A stretch of DNA of 12,149 nucleotides, taken from NCBI GenBank assembly GCA_017883105.1, contig JADGOF010000034.1:1-12149 (forward strand), written 5' to 3'. Numbering within the stretch: the first letter of the stretch is position 1; every line of letters begins with the position of its first letter. Positions 6,359 to 12,149 of the stretch are shown here, in pieces. The notes beneath the pieces were generated by a model that saw nothing but the letters and a program-made list of their open reading frames with translations, had not been told where the DNA came from and did not search any database. The stretch is from Acidimicrobiales bacterium (GTDB taxonomy: Bacteria > Actinomycetota > Acidimicrobiia > Acidimicrobiales > RAAP-2). A program made the position numbers and the translations under genes.

Positions 6359-7725
6359 GCAATTTTTCAAAAGAGGCACTGCAGGAGAGCGCCCGTCGCA
6401 ATTTGTGGATGCACTTCACCCGCATGTCGGGCGGCGGTGAGAACGAGATCCCGATGATCGTCCGGGGCGAGGGCCAGTACGTCTTCGACCAGAACGGGAA
6501 GCGCTATCTCGACGGCCTTTCCGGGCTGTTCACCAGTCAGATCGGCCACGGCCGGACCGAGCTGGCCGAAGCCGCGGCGCGCCAGGCCAGCCAGCTGGCC
6601 TACTTCCCGGTGTGGAGCTACGCCCATCCGATGGCGGTGGAGCTGGCCGACCGGCTGGCCGGCCTGACTCCGGGCGATTGCAACCGGATCTTCTTCACCA
6701 CGGGCGGTTCCGAGGCGGTGGAGTCGGCATGGAAACTGGCCCGCCAGTACTTCCGGGTCACCGGGCAGCCCGATCGCCTGAAGGTGATCAGCCGCGACAT
6801 CGCCTATCACGGAGCCACCATGGGTGCCCTCTCGATCACCGGGCTGGCCGACATCAAGACGCCGTTCGAGCCCCTGGTGCCCGGGGCGATCCACGTGCCG
6901 AACACCAACTTCTACCGTGCCAAGTACTTCGCCGACGACATCGACGCATTCGGGATGTGGGCCGCCGACGCCATCGAGCAGGCCATCCTCATCGAGGGGC
7001 CGGACACCGTGGCTGCGGTGTTCCTAGAGCCGGTGCAGAACGCCGGAGGATGTTTCCCGCCCCCCCCGGGCTACTTCCAGCGGGTGCGGGAGATCTGTGA
7101 CCGGTACGGGGTTCTTCTGGTGTCCGATGAGGTAATCTGCGCCTTCGGTCGACTGGGGCACTGGTTCGGAGCCGAACGGTACGACTACCGGCCGGACATG
7201 GTGACCATGGCCAAGGGCCTGACAAGTGGGTACTCGCCCCTGGGGGCGTTGGCCGTCAGCGACCGGCTGGTCGAGCCCTTCCTGAACGGCGCGAGCTTCC
7301 TCCACGGGATCACCTTCGCCGGGCACCCGGTGAGTGCGGCAGTGGCACTGGCCAATATCGACGTCTTCGAGAAGGAGGGGATCCTCGAGAACGTGCAGAA
7401 GAACGAGCCTCTGTTTCGGGCCTCGCTCGAAACCCTCAACGACCTTCCCATCGTGGGTGATGTCCGGGGCGCGGGCTACTTCTACGGGATCGAACTTGTC
7501 AAGAACAAGGACACCCGCGAGACATTCGACGATGACGAAGCCGAACGCCTGCTACGCGGCTTCCTGTCCGGAGCCCTCTACGACGCCGGGCTGATCTGCC
7601 GGGCAGACGACCGGGGCGACCCGGTGGTGCAGTTGGCTCCCCCGCTCACCTGTGGTCCTGAAGAGTTCGAGTTGATGACCTCCGTTCTGCGCAAGGTACT
7701 GACCGAAGCGTGGAAGCAGATCTGA
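6355..7725 (+). CDS. Class-III pyridoxal-phosphate omega-aminotransferase (putrescine/beta-alanine:pyruvate type)
   Basis: The 456-residue protein is a complete fold-type I, subgroup class-III aminotransferase. Motifs are TTGGSEAVESAWKLARQYF (115-133, phosphate binding), YHGATMGALSITG (151-163), FLEPVQNAGGCFPPPPGY (223-240), LLVSDEVICAFGRLG (254-268) with Asp258 for the pyridine nitrogen, MAKGLTSGYSPLGA (285-298) with PLP lysine Lys287, and HGITFAGHPVSAA (317-329). This pattern fits the pyruvate-dependent omega-transaminases such as SpuC-type putrescine:pyruvate and beta-alanine:pyruvate enzymes. They convert a terminal amine to an aldehyde while making alanine. The ATG at 6355 overlaps the regulator stop as ATGA, with TGGGGGA upstream. 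A longer in-frame start at 6193 lies inside the regulator gene and is rejected. The neighbouring aminobutyraldehyde and alanine dehydrogenases support an amine:pyruvate role. The exact amine is not determined. Confidence 0.9.
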   Translation: MSNFSKEALQESARRNLWMHFTRMSGGGENEIPMIVRGEGQYVFDQNGKRYLDGLSGLFTSQIGHGRTELAEAAARQASQLAYFPVWSYAHPMAVELADRLAGLTPGDCNRIFFTTGGSEAVESAWKLARQYFRVTGQPDRLKVISRDIAYHGATMGALSITGLADIKTPFEPLVPGAIHVPNTNFYRAKYFADDIDAFGMWAADAIEQAILIEGPDTVAAVFLEPVQNAGGCFPPPPGYFQRVREICDRYGVLLVSDEVICAFGRLGHWFGAERYDYRPDMVTMAKGLTSGYSPLGALAVSDRLVEPFLNGASFLHGITFAGHPVSAAVALANIDVFEKEGILENVQKNEPLFRASLETLNDLPIVGDVRGAGYFYGIELVKNKDTRETFDDDEAERLLRGFLSGALYDAGLICRADDRGDPVVQLAPPLTCGPEEFELMTSVLRKVLTEAWKQI

Positions 7726-9113
7726 CCTCGCCATCGGGCGAGGGTTACCGACGGCTCTCGCTGTGGTGGGACGGGCTACCTGAGCAGATCAGCCTGCGCG
7801 CCCCACAGCCCGGCGATCTCGACGTCGACGTGGCAGTGGTTGGCGGCGGGTTCACCGGGCTGTGGACGGCGTTCTACCTTTCCGAAGCCGATCCCACCCT
7901 CCGCATCGCCGTCCTCGAACGCGACGTGGTCGGTTTCGGTGCGTCGGGCCGCAACGGCGGATGGTGCTCGGCCCTGTTCGCCGTCTCCGAGGAGCGCCTC
8001 AACCGGGTCACCGGACCCGGTACCGGCGCAGCCATGCGCCGAGCCATGGAAGAGACGGTCAGAGAAGTCGGGCGCGTGGTGGCGGCCCAGCGGATCGAGT
8101 GCGGATTCGCCCCGGGGGGGACCGTCTCGATGGCCCGCACCCCTGCGCAGTGGCAACGCACCCGCGACGAAGTGACTGCCGCCCGTGCCCTGGGCATCGG
8201 AGAGGACGACCTCCGACTGCTGTCGGCCGAGGAGGCATCGGCCATGGTCGGTGCCACCCACGTCCTGGGTGGGACCTACACGCCGCACTGTGCCGCGGTC
8301 GACCCGGCCCGCCTGGTCCGCGGCCTGGCCGAGGTGGTGGAGCGACAGGGCGTCACCGTCTACGAACAGACCGAGGTCCGGGCCATCCACCCCGGATCGG
8401 TCGAGACCAGCCGGGGCACGGTCAAGGCACCCACCGTGGTCCGGGCCACCGAGGGATACACCCGCACCTTGCTAGGCGAAGAGCGCACGCTGGTGCCCGT
8501 CTATTCGCTGATGATCGCCACCGAGCCACTGCCCGATGTCTTCTGGGCGGAAGCCGGCCTGGCCCGCCGGGAGACCTTCGCCGATCACCGCCACATGATC
8601 ATCTACGGGCAACGCACTGTCGACGGGCGCATGGCGTTCGGCGGCCGCGGCGCGCCGTACCATTTCGGTTCGGCCATCCATGCGGCGTTCGATCGGGACG
8701 GGGACGTGCACGAGTCCCTGCGGCAGACATTGATCGAGCTGTTCCCCACGTTGGCCGATGCCAGGATCACCCACCGCTGGGGCGGCCCCCTGGGCATCGC
8801 CCGCGACTGGTTCCCATCGGTCGGGCTGGACCGGAACACCGGCGTGGCGTGGGCCGGGGGTTACGTGGGCGACGGGGCCTCCACCACCAATCTGGCCGGC
8901 CGCACCCTCTCTGACCTGGTCCTCGGGCGGGACACCGAGCTCACCAGGTTGCCCTGGGTCGGCCACCGCTCGAAACGGTGGGAGCCCGAGCCGTTGCGTT
9001 ATATGGGTATCAACGCCGGCCTGCGACTGGCCGGAAGCGCGGACCGGGCCGAAGAGAGATCCGGAAGACCGACCTGGCACTCGCAGGTACTCGAACGGTT
9101 GGTTGGCGGCTGA
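7710..9113 (+). CDS. DAO-family FAD-dependent oxidoreductase, gamma-glutamylputrescine-oxidase-like
   Basis: The 467-residue protein carries an N-terminal dinucleotide fold DVAVVGGGFTGLWTAFYLSE (40-59) with the GxGxxG loop at 45-50 and Glu70 at the end of strand 2. GFGASGRNGGWCSALF (75-90) follows, the FAD-contacting signature of the DAO/glycine-oxidase superfamily. Near the C-terminus, HRWGGPLGIARDWFPSVG and WAGGYVGDGASTTNLAGRTL are typical of the PuuB-like subgroup. Such enzymes oxidise an amine to an imine or aldehyde with release of NH3 and H2O2. The N-terminal LSLWWDGLP (16-24) also resembles the WW-D stretch common in this subgroup. The GTG at 7710 lies inside the aminotransferase gene, a 16-base overlap, so the two are probably translationally coupled. 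No gamma-glutamylpolyamine synthetase is present in the window, so the true substrate (free or glutamylated polyamine, or another amine) is open. Confidence 0.85.
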   Translation: MEADLTSPSGEGYRRLSLWWDGLPEQISLRAPQPGDLDVDVAVVGGGFTGLWTAFYLSEADPTLRIAVLERDVVGFGASGRNGGWCSALFAVSEERLNRVTGPGTGAAMRRAMEETVREVGRVVAAQRIECGFAPGGTVSMARTPAQWQRTRDEVTAARALGIGEDDLRLLSAEEASAMVGATHVLGGTYTPHCAAVDPARLVRGLAEVVERQGVTVYEQTEVRAIHPGSVETSRGTVKAPTVVRATEGYTRTLLGEERTLVPVYSLMIATEPLPDVFWAEAGLARRETFADHRHMIIYGQRTVDGRMAFGGRGAPYHFGSAIHAAFDRDGDVHESLRQTLIELFPTLADARITHRWGGPLGIARDWFPSVGLDRNTGVAWAGGYVGDGASTTNLAGRTLSDLVLGRDTELTRLPWVGHRSKRWEPEPLRYMGINAGLRLAGSADRAEERSGRPTWHSQVLERLVGG

Positions 9114-9129
9114 CCGGGGATCACACACC

Positions 9130-9147
9130 GGGTCGGGAGATCGACCC
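9130..9147. terminator. Short hairpin between convergent genes, possible bidirectional terminator
   Basis: GGGTCG (9130-9135) pairs with CGACCC (9142-9147) across a six-base loop in the 35-bp gap between the FAD oxidoreductase stop and the aquaporin stop. A competing pairing uses GAGATCGACCC (9137-9147) with a matching stretch near 9161-9175 that contains a four-base insertion. There is no clear T-run on either side, so a standard intrinsic terminator is only weakly supported. Confidence 0.35.
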
Positions 9148-9148
9148 C

Positions 9149-9985
9149 TCAGTCTTGTTCGGGTCGATTGATCTCTGGGTACAGCGCACCCTGGGCCGCC
9201 GTCGATCCCGACCGACCCCCACCCGGGCCGCGCAGAACGTAGGCCATGCCAACGGCAAGAATCGCACCCACCACGGGACCCGCCACATAGAGCCAGTAGT
9301 TAGTGAAATCCACCGACACCAGATCCGGTCCGAAGGTCCGGGCCGGGTTCATCGAACCGCCGGAGATGGGGCTGGCCCACAGTCCGGCCAACGCGATGTA
9401 TGCACCTACTCCGATGGCGCCGAACAACCCCACCTGTTGGGCGCCGGAGGCGGTGCCGAGGATGACACTGACCAGTCCCAGCGTCAGGACGGCTTCCATC
9501 AAGAATGCATCGAGCGCCGACTCACCGGTGGCCGGATAGCTCGATCCGTACAACGCTGAGACATGGATCACCACCTGAAGGAACCACGCCGCCAGGCTCG
9601 CCCCGGCCAACTGGACGACCACATACGCCGGGACCCGACGCAGCGGGAAGTCGCCGCGCAGCCAGAAGGCGAGGCTAACCGCTGGGTTGAGGTGGGCTCC
9701 CGATGTCTTGCCCATGAAGAGGATGATGGCCATGACCATCATCCCCGGCGCCACTACGGCCGCCGAACGGCCCACCTCCCCCGGAAAGGCCTTCGCCATC
9801 ATCCCTCCGCCGGCGGCCACCAGCACCAACAGGAACGTGCCGAAGAACTCTGCGCACAACCGCCGCCACTCCTGGGACGGATCGTCGAAGTTGGCGAAGA
9901 TCTGGAGCAGCCGCTGCTCTGTGGTGAGCAACCGAATCGGGTGTCCCCGTGAATCTTCGGGCGCTGACTCGGGATCAAGAGTCAC
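9149..9985 (-). CDS. Aquaporin / MIP-family channel protein
   Basis: The 278-residue membrane protein has both half-helix signatures of the major intrinsic protein family: SGAHLNPAVS (95-104) and GGSMNPARTFGPDL (209-222). Arg216 directly after the second NPA is the selectivity-filter arginine. Six membrane segments are expected, beginning at EFFGTFLLVLVAAGGGMM (46-63) and ending at WLYVAGPVVGAILAVGMAYV (231-250). The family passes water or small neutral solutes such as glycerol. A charged N-terminal extension of about 43 residues (with QRLLQIFANFDD) precedes helix 1, longer than in the AqpZ type. The GTG start at 9985 has no good ribosome site; its GTGA overlaps the stop of a 14-codon frame that starts at 10026. 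Alternatively the protein may start further downstream. It converges on the FAD oxidoreductase and lies 85 bp downstream of the repeat-protein gene on the same strand. No link to amine catabolism is evident. Confidence 0.9.
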   Translation of the reverse strand: MTLDPESAPEDSRGHPIRLLTTEQRLLQIFANFDDPSQEWRRLCAEFFGTFLLVLVAAGGGMMAKAFPGEVGRSAAVVAPGMMVMAIILFMGKTSGAHLNPAVSLAFWLRGDFPLRRVPAYVVVQLAGASLAAWFLQVVIHVSALYGSSYPATGESALDAFLMEAVLTLGLVSVILGTASGAQQVGLFGAIGVGAYIALAGLWASPISGGSMNPARTFGPDLVSVDFTNYWLYVAGPVVGAILAVGMAYVLRGPGGGRSGSTAAQGALYPEINRPEQD

Positions 9986-10070
9986 CGGGACATCACGAGG
10001 CTCACGATATCGACGTGTGAACTCATTTCGGGGTGATGGTGGATCTCACCGCCGAAACGGATGGCGTCGC

Positions 10071-10814
10071 TCAACCTGCCCCGAGGAAGGGTGCCCCGTA
10101 CGCGAAGATCCCACCGTCCCACGACACCAACCAGTAGCCGCCGGTCGATTGATCGGGAGCCATGCCGGAAATCGGCGCACTGAGGGTCTGGGTGCCGGTC
10201 GACCCGTGGAAGGTGGCGTCGCCGTAGGCGAAGACGCTTCCGGTGCTCGACACCTCCCAGTAGCCGTGTCCGGTGGCGGTGCCGGAAATGCCGGTGACCT
10301 GACCGCCGACCGGTTGGCCCTGGGGCGATCCGTAGTTCGGAGCGCCGAAGACGAAAATGCCGCCGTCGCTGGCCACTTCCCAATAGCCGCCGGTGGCCAC
10401 GTCCACGGACATGCCCACTACGGGGGAGACCAGAGGCAGCGAGCCCGTGGAACCCTGGAAGCGGGCATCGCCGAAGGCGAAGATGCCGCCGTCGCTGGCC
10501 ACTTCCCAGTAGCCCTTGCCGTCCGGGGTGGCAGCCATGCCCACGATCGGGGCGTTGAGCGTGACCCCGCCCATCGAGCCGTAGAAGTGGGCATCGCCGA
10601 AGGCGAAGATGCCGCCGTCGCTGGCCACTTCCCAGTAGCCCTTGCCGTCCGGGGTGGCCACGAGCTGAACCACCGGGGCGTTGAGCATCAATTTCCCGGT
10701 CGAGCCGTAGTTGGCCACCGCTCCGTGAGCGGAGACAGCGCCTTCGGCATCAGCCAGCCAGTAGCCAGTGCCACCGGTGGGGGCGGTCATGCCCACCACG
10801 GGACCGGACAGCGT
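10071..10814 (-). repeat. Six-unit ~126-bp coding repeat array
   Basis: The 3' end of the surface-protein gene is a tandem array of about six units of ~126 bp, each coding the 42-residue GYWEVASDGG repeat. Two central units share a perfectly identical 70-base block (10463-10532 and 10589-10658, exactly 126 bases apart), implying a recent duplication or gene conversion. The outer units are diverged. Confidence 0.85.
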
Positions 10815-11705
10815 GCCCACCGCGCGATAGGTCCTGACCGGGGTGACCGACACTTCGTTGGAGGCGGGAGAGAGCCCGTTGACGCTGGAGGCCCTGATGG
10901 TGAAGTAGTACGTCGCGCCGATGCCCAGACCGGTGACGATGTAGGACCTACCGGCAACCAGCACATGACCGTTGGCCGGAAGGGCGCTCTCGCCACCCGG
11001 GCTGGTCCCTACGTAGACGTCATATCCCTCGATCGACGATCCGGGGGCGGAGTGCGGGGCGGTCCAACTGACCTTCGACCAACCGAGACCGGTGGTGGCC
11101 CGGATGGCGGTGGGGGCAGGCGGAGTGGCCAGCGCCGCGGCCATGGTCCCCGCGGCCGACGACAGTGCGGTCGGCGAAATGGTCGACGGGGCCAAGGGGC
11201 CGACGGCGGAGGACACCGGGTGGGTGGGAGCCACCTTCCTCGGTGTGGTCGGTGTGGTCGGTGTGGTCGGTGTGGTCGGTGTGGTCGGTGTGGTCGGTGT
11301 GGTCGGTGTGGTCGGTGTGGTCGGTGAACGCTTCCCGGACTTCGCCGCGTTCAGTTTGCCCTTCGCGTTCCGTCCACTGTGCGAGCGAGCGCCCTTGTTC
11401 TTTCCGGTCGCCGTCGCTGCCACCGCGGTGGTAGTGGTGGCCGTGGCGCTGCCGGAATCGGTCGTCGTCGAGGTAGACGTGCTCCGGCCGGAGAACGCCA
11501 CTGCGGACGAGTTGCCGGTCGAGCTCTTGGACGCGGCGTTGGCCGTCGGGGCCGGGCTACGGAAGGCCAGCACCAGGCCGCCAGCCAACAGCAAGACCGC
11601 TGCCACCGTAGTGGCCAGCATGAGACGCGAACGCTTCCCGGGCAGCGGGGACTCGCCAACCAACCACATACACCACTGTCGCAGTGCCTGCGCCCAGTTC
11701 TTCAT
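10071..11705 (-). CDS. Membrane-anchored surface protein: Thr/Pro linker, fibronectin type III domain and six ~42-residue repeats
   Basis: The 544-residue product starts with a short cytoplasmic stretch (1-27, ending PGKRSR), then one hydrophobic segment (about 28-48) acting as anchor or uncleaved signal. A low-complexity Ser/Thr/Ala region follows (50-125), then nine TTP triplets (129-155) and a second Pro/Ser/Ala stretch. A fibronectin type III domain spans about 195-290 (SKVSWTAPHS, SIEGYDVYVGTSPGGE, LGIGATYYFTIRASSVNGLS). The rest (297-544) is six repeats of about 42 residues with core GYWEVASDGGIFAFGDA-F-GS(T/M)G, probably forming a beta-propeller-like or beta-solenoid fold on the outside. 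I know this repeat from uncharacterised or cell-wall-associated actinobacterial proteins, without a firm function. The ATG at 11705 is preferred over the adjacent TTG at 11708 because AGGGGG lies seven bases upstream. Adhesion or wall binding is a guess. Confidence 0.85.
   Translation of the reverse strand: MKNWAQALRQWCMWLVGESPLPGKRSRLMLATTVAAVLLLAGGLVLAFRSPAPTANAASKSSTGNSSAVAFSGRSTSTSTTTDSGSATATTTTAVAATATGKNKGARSHSGRNAKGKLNAAKSGKRSPTTPTTPTTPTTPTTPTTPTTPTTPTTPRKVAPTHPVSSAVGPLAPSTISPTALSSAAGTMAAALATPPAPTAIRATTGLGWSKVSWTAPHSAPGSSIEGYDVYVGTSPGGESALPANGHVLVAGRSYIVTGLGIGATYYFTIRASSVNGLSPASNEVSVTPVRTYRAVGTLSGPVVGMTAPTGGTGYWLADAEGAVSAHGAVANYGSTGKLMLNAPVVQLVATPDGKGYWEVASDGGIFAFGDAHFYGSMGGVTLNAPIVGMAATPDGKGYWEVASDGGIFAFGDARFQGSTGSLPLVSPVVGMSVDVATGGYWEVASDGGIFVFGAPNYGSPQGQPVGGQVTGISGTATGHGYWEVSSTGSVFAYGDATFHGSTGTQTLSAPISGMAPDQSTGGYWLVSWDGGIFAYGAPFLGAG
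11241..11321. repeat. Perfect minisatellite: nine tandem copies of a 9-bp unit (CGGTGTGGT)
   Basis: The nine copies show no mismatch and code nine Thr-Thr-Pro triplets in the linker of the surface protein, read on the minus strand. Because the unit is a multiple of three, copy-number changes by slippage would lengthen or shorten the stalk without breaking the frame. Confidence 0.97.
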
Positions 11706-11791
11706 CAAGCAGCCCCCTCATCGACAGGTTCGCCCACCCCGAGGATGGCGCCCTGGCTCGCACCGTCCACCCCGGTCGATCGGGAGAGCAT
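11705..11791 (-). CDS. 28-codon leader open frame coupled to the surface-protein gene
   Basis: On the minus strand an ATG at 11791 preceded by AGGAG, six bases upstream, opens a 28-residue frame: MLSRSTGVDGASQGAILGVG, then EPVDEGAA. Its TGA (11707-11705) shares one base with the surface-protein ATG (TGATG). The strong ribosome site, the good upstream -10 box and the tight stop/start overlap suggest a translated leader that couples to the main gene. The peptide is not hydrophobic and resembles nothing I recognise; its sequence may matter less than its translation. An alternative is that translation of the main protein is meant to start only at 11705 and this frame is accidental. Confidence 0.45.
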   Translation of the reverse strand: MLSRSTGVDGASQGAILGVGEPVDEGAA

Positions 11792-11836
11792 CTCTCTCTC
11801 CTACTTCCCACCAGGGATGTATTGCAAGCCGCTGCA

Positions 11837-11842
11837 AGTATA
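11837..11842 (-). promoter_or_regulatory. -10 box TATACT upstream of the surface-protein gene
   Basis: Read leftward, GGCTATACTTGCAG contains a near-ideal -10 hexamer. The expected start of transcription, near 11830, gives a leader of about 125 nt before the ATG at 11705 and about 40 nt before the 28-codon frame. The -35 position (TGCCGT, 17 bases upstream) is a poor match. The A/T bases stand out in a GC-rich gap. Confidence 0.5.
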
Positions 11843-12080
11843 GCCAAGAGGAACCCGGAACGGCAGGTCGGGCGGGTTCGGCGGGCGGCAACCGGCGGTT
11901 GGGGCCGAGCCGTCTCGGCGACATCCAGACCCCATCCACACCCAGGGGGAAGTCCCTCGGAGGTCAATCCGCGGCCCTGACGTGCTCCAAAGCCCCGGAG
12001 GAGCCGCTGGGCACCGCCCCTCGCGGATGTGCCGATCCGGAAGGCTGTACAGCTGACTTTCCGCACTTGCGCAGACCCTT
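11843..12080. other. Upstream gap of the surface-protein gene with no supported gene
   Basis: No convincing coding frame was found here; the long open frames crossing it are GC-driven shadows of the surface-protein gene. The only structured element noticed is a perfect 10-bp palindrome, GCTGTACAGC (12044-12053), flanked by GGAAG on one side and CTTTCC on the other, which could be an operator or small hairpin. No riboswitch core was recognised. Confidence 0.4.
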
Positions 12081-12149
12081 TTACGTCCCCCATTCCTCAG
12101 CACGCTCTACCCGCTGGACCTCGAGCTCATCGAGTTCGACAAGCAGTTC
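12081..12149 (-). CDS. Possible C-terminal end of an unidentified gene entering from the right edge
   Basis: Read leftward from the edge, 22 codons with no interruption end at TAA (12083-12081): ELLVELDELEVQRVERAEEW, then GT. The peptide is acidic and helix-like. The gene would be upstream of, and on the same strand as, the surface-protein gene. The opposite strand in exact register reads LYPLDLELIEFDKQF with every third base G or C, which also looks coding, but no ATG, GTG or TTG opens that frame after its in-frame TGA at 12054. Strand is therefore uncertain and no function can be given. Confidence 0.3.
   Translation of the reverse strand, partial: ELLVELDELEVQRVERAEEWGT

Noticed and set aside
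11241..11321. Could the tandem repeats be a CRISPR array?
   Set aside because: Units are 9 bp and directly adjacent with no spacers, inside a coding frame; this is a coding minisatellite.
9687..11327. Plus-strand open frame of 546 codons ending in a Cys/Gly/Arg repeat
   Set aside because: It crosses the aquaporin and surface-protein genes antisense; its end repeat is just the 9-bp minisatellite read in another frame.
11843..12080. Riboswitch (cyclic-di-AMP or cobalamin type) upstream of the surface protein
   Set aside because: GC-rich pairing segments exist, but I could not find the conserved core sequences of any riboswitch class by eye.
11557..12093. Minus-strand open frame of 178 codons upstream of and overlapping the surface protein
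   Set aside because: It overlaps the signal/anchor region of the better supported gene in another frame, has no ribosome site or family motif, and its composition is that of random GC-rich translation.

Overview
The window is high-GC DNA with a bacterial layout. Several features point to an actinomycete: many GTG starts, G/C-rich third codon positions, tightly packed operons, and a secreted protein built from GYW(E/L)V-SDGG-(I/V)FAFGDA repeats. I associate that repeat type with Acidimicrobiia and relatives. The taxonomic placement is inference, since no rRNA or marker gene is present.

The core (about 1250-9113) is a catabolic module for a diamine or omega-amino compound, built as two divergent operons around one 263-bp control region (5616-5878). 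The leftward operon reads aminobutyraldehyde-type aldehyde dehydrogenase (patD-like), APC-superfamily amine/amino-acid permease, then alanine dehydrogenase (ald), with gaps of only 31 and 24 bp. The rightward operon reads Lrp/AsnC regulator, class-III pyridoxal-phosphate aminotransferase, then DAO-family FAD oxidoreductase (gamma-glutamylputrescine-oxidase-like), with overlaps of 4 and 16 bp. A coherent reading is as follows. The permease imports a polyamine or related amine. The aminotransferase, or the FAD enzyme, turns a primary amine into an aldehyde. The dehydrogenase oxidises the aldehyde to the amino acid (GABA or beta-alanine). Alanine dehydrogenase returns the alanine made by transamination to pyruvate, ammonia and NADH. 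The Lrp-type protein probably senses a pathway amino acid and acts at the AT-rich, palindrome-rich region between the operons.

Left flank (1-1228): the N-terminal part of a CoA-acylating methylmalonate-semialdehyde dehydrogenase (mmsA) runs off the left edge. It is divergent from a NimA/pyridoxamine-phosphate-oxidase-like flavoprotein, which converges on ald. MmsA could take malonate semialdehyde to acetyl-CoA, so it may belong to the same metabolic neighbourhood.

Right flank (9114-12149): an aquaporin-family channel converges on the FAD oxidoreductase, with a small hairpin between them. Upstream of it on the same strand is a 544-residue membrane-anchored surface protein. It has one transmembrane anchor, a Thr/Pro linker coded by nine perfect 9-bp repeats, a fibronectin type III domain and six ~42-residue repeats. 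The gene has a good TATACT -10 box and a 125-nt leader. The leader holds a 28-codon open frame with a strong ribosome binding site, whose stop overlaps the gene's ATG. The last ~70 bases may hold the end of another gene. No tRNA, rRNA, insertion sequence, CRISPR array or phage gene was recognised.
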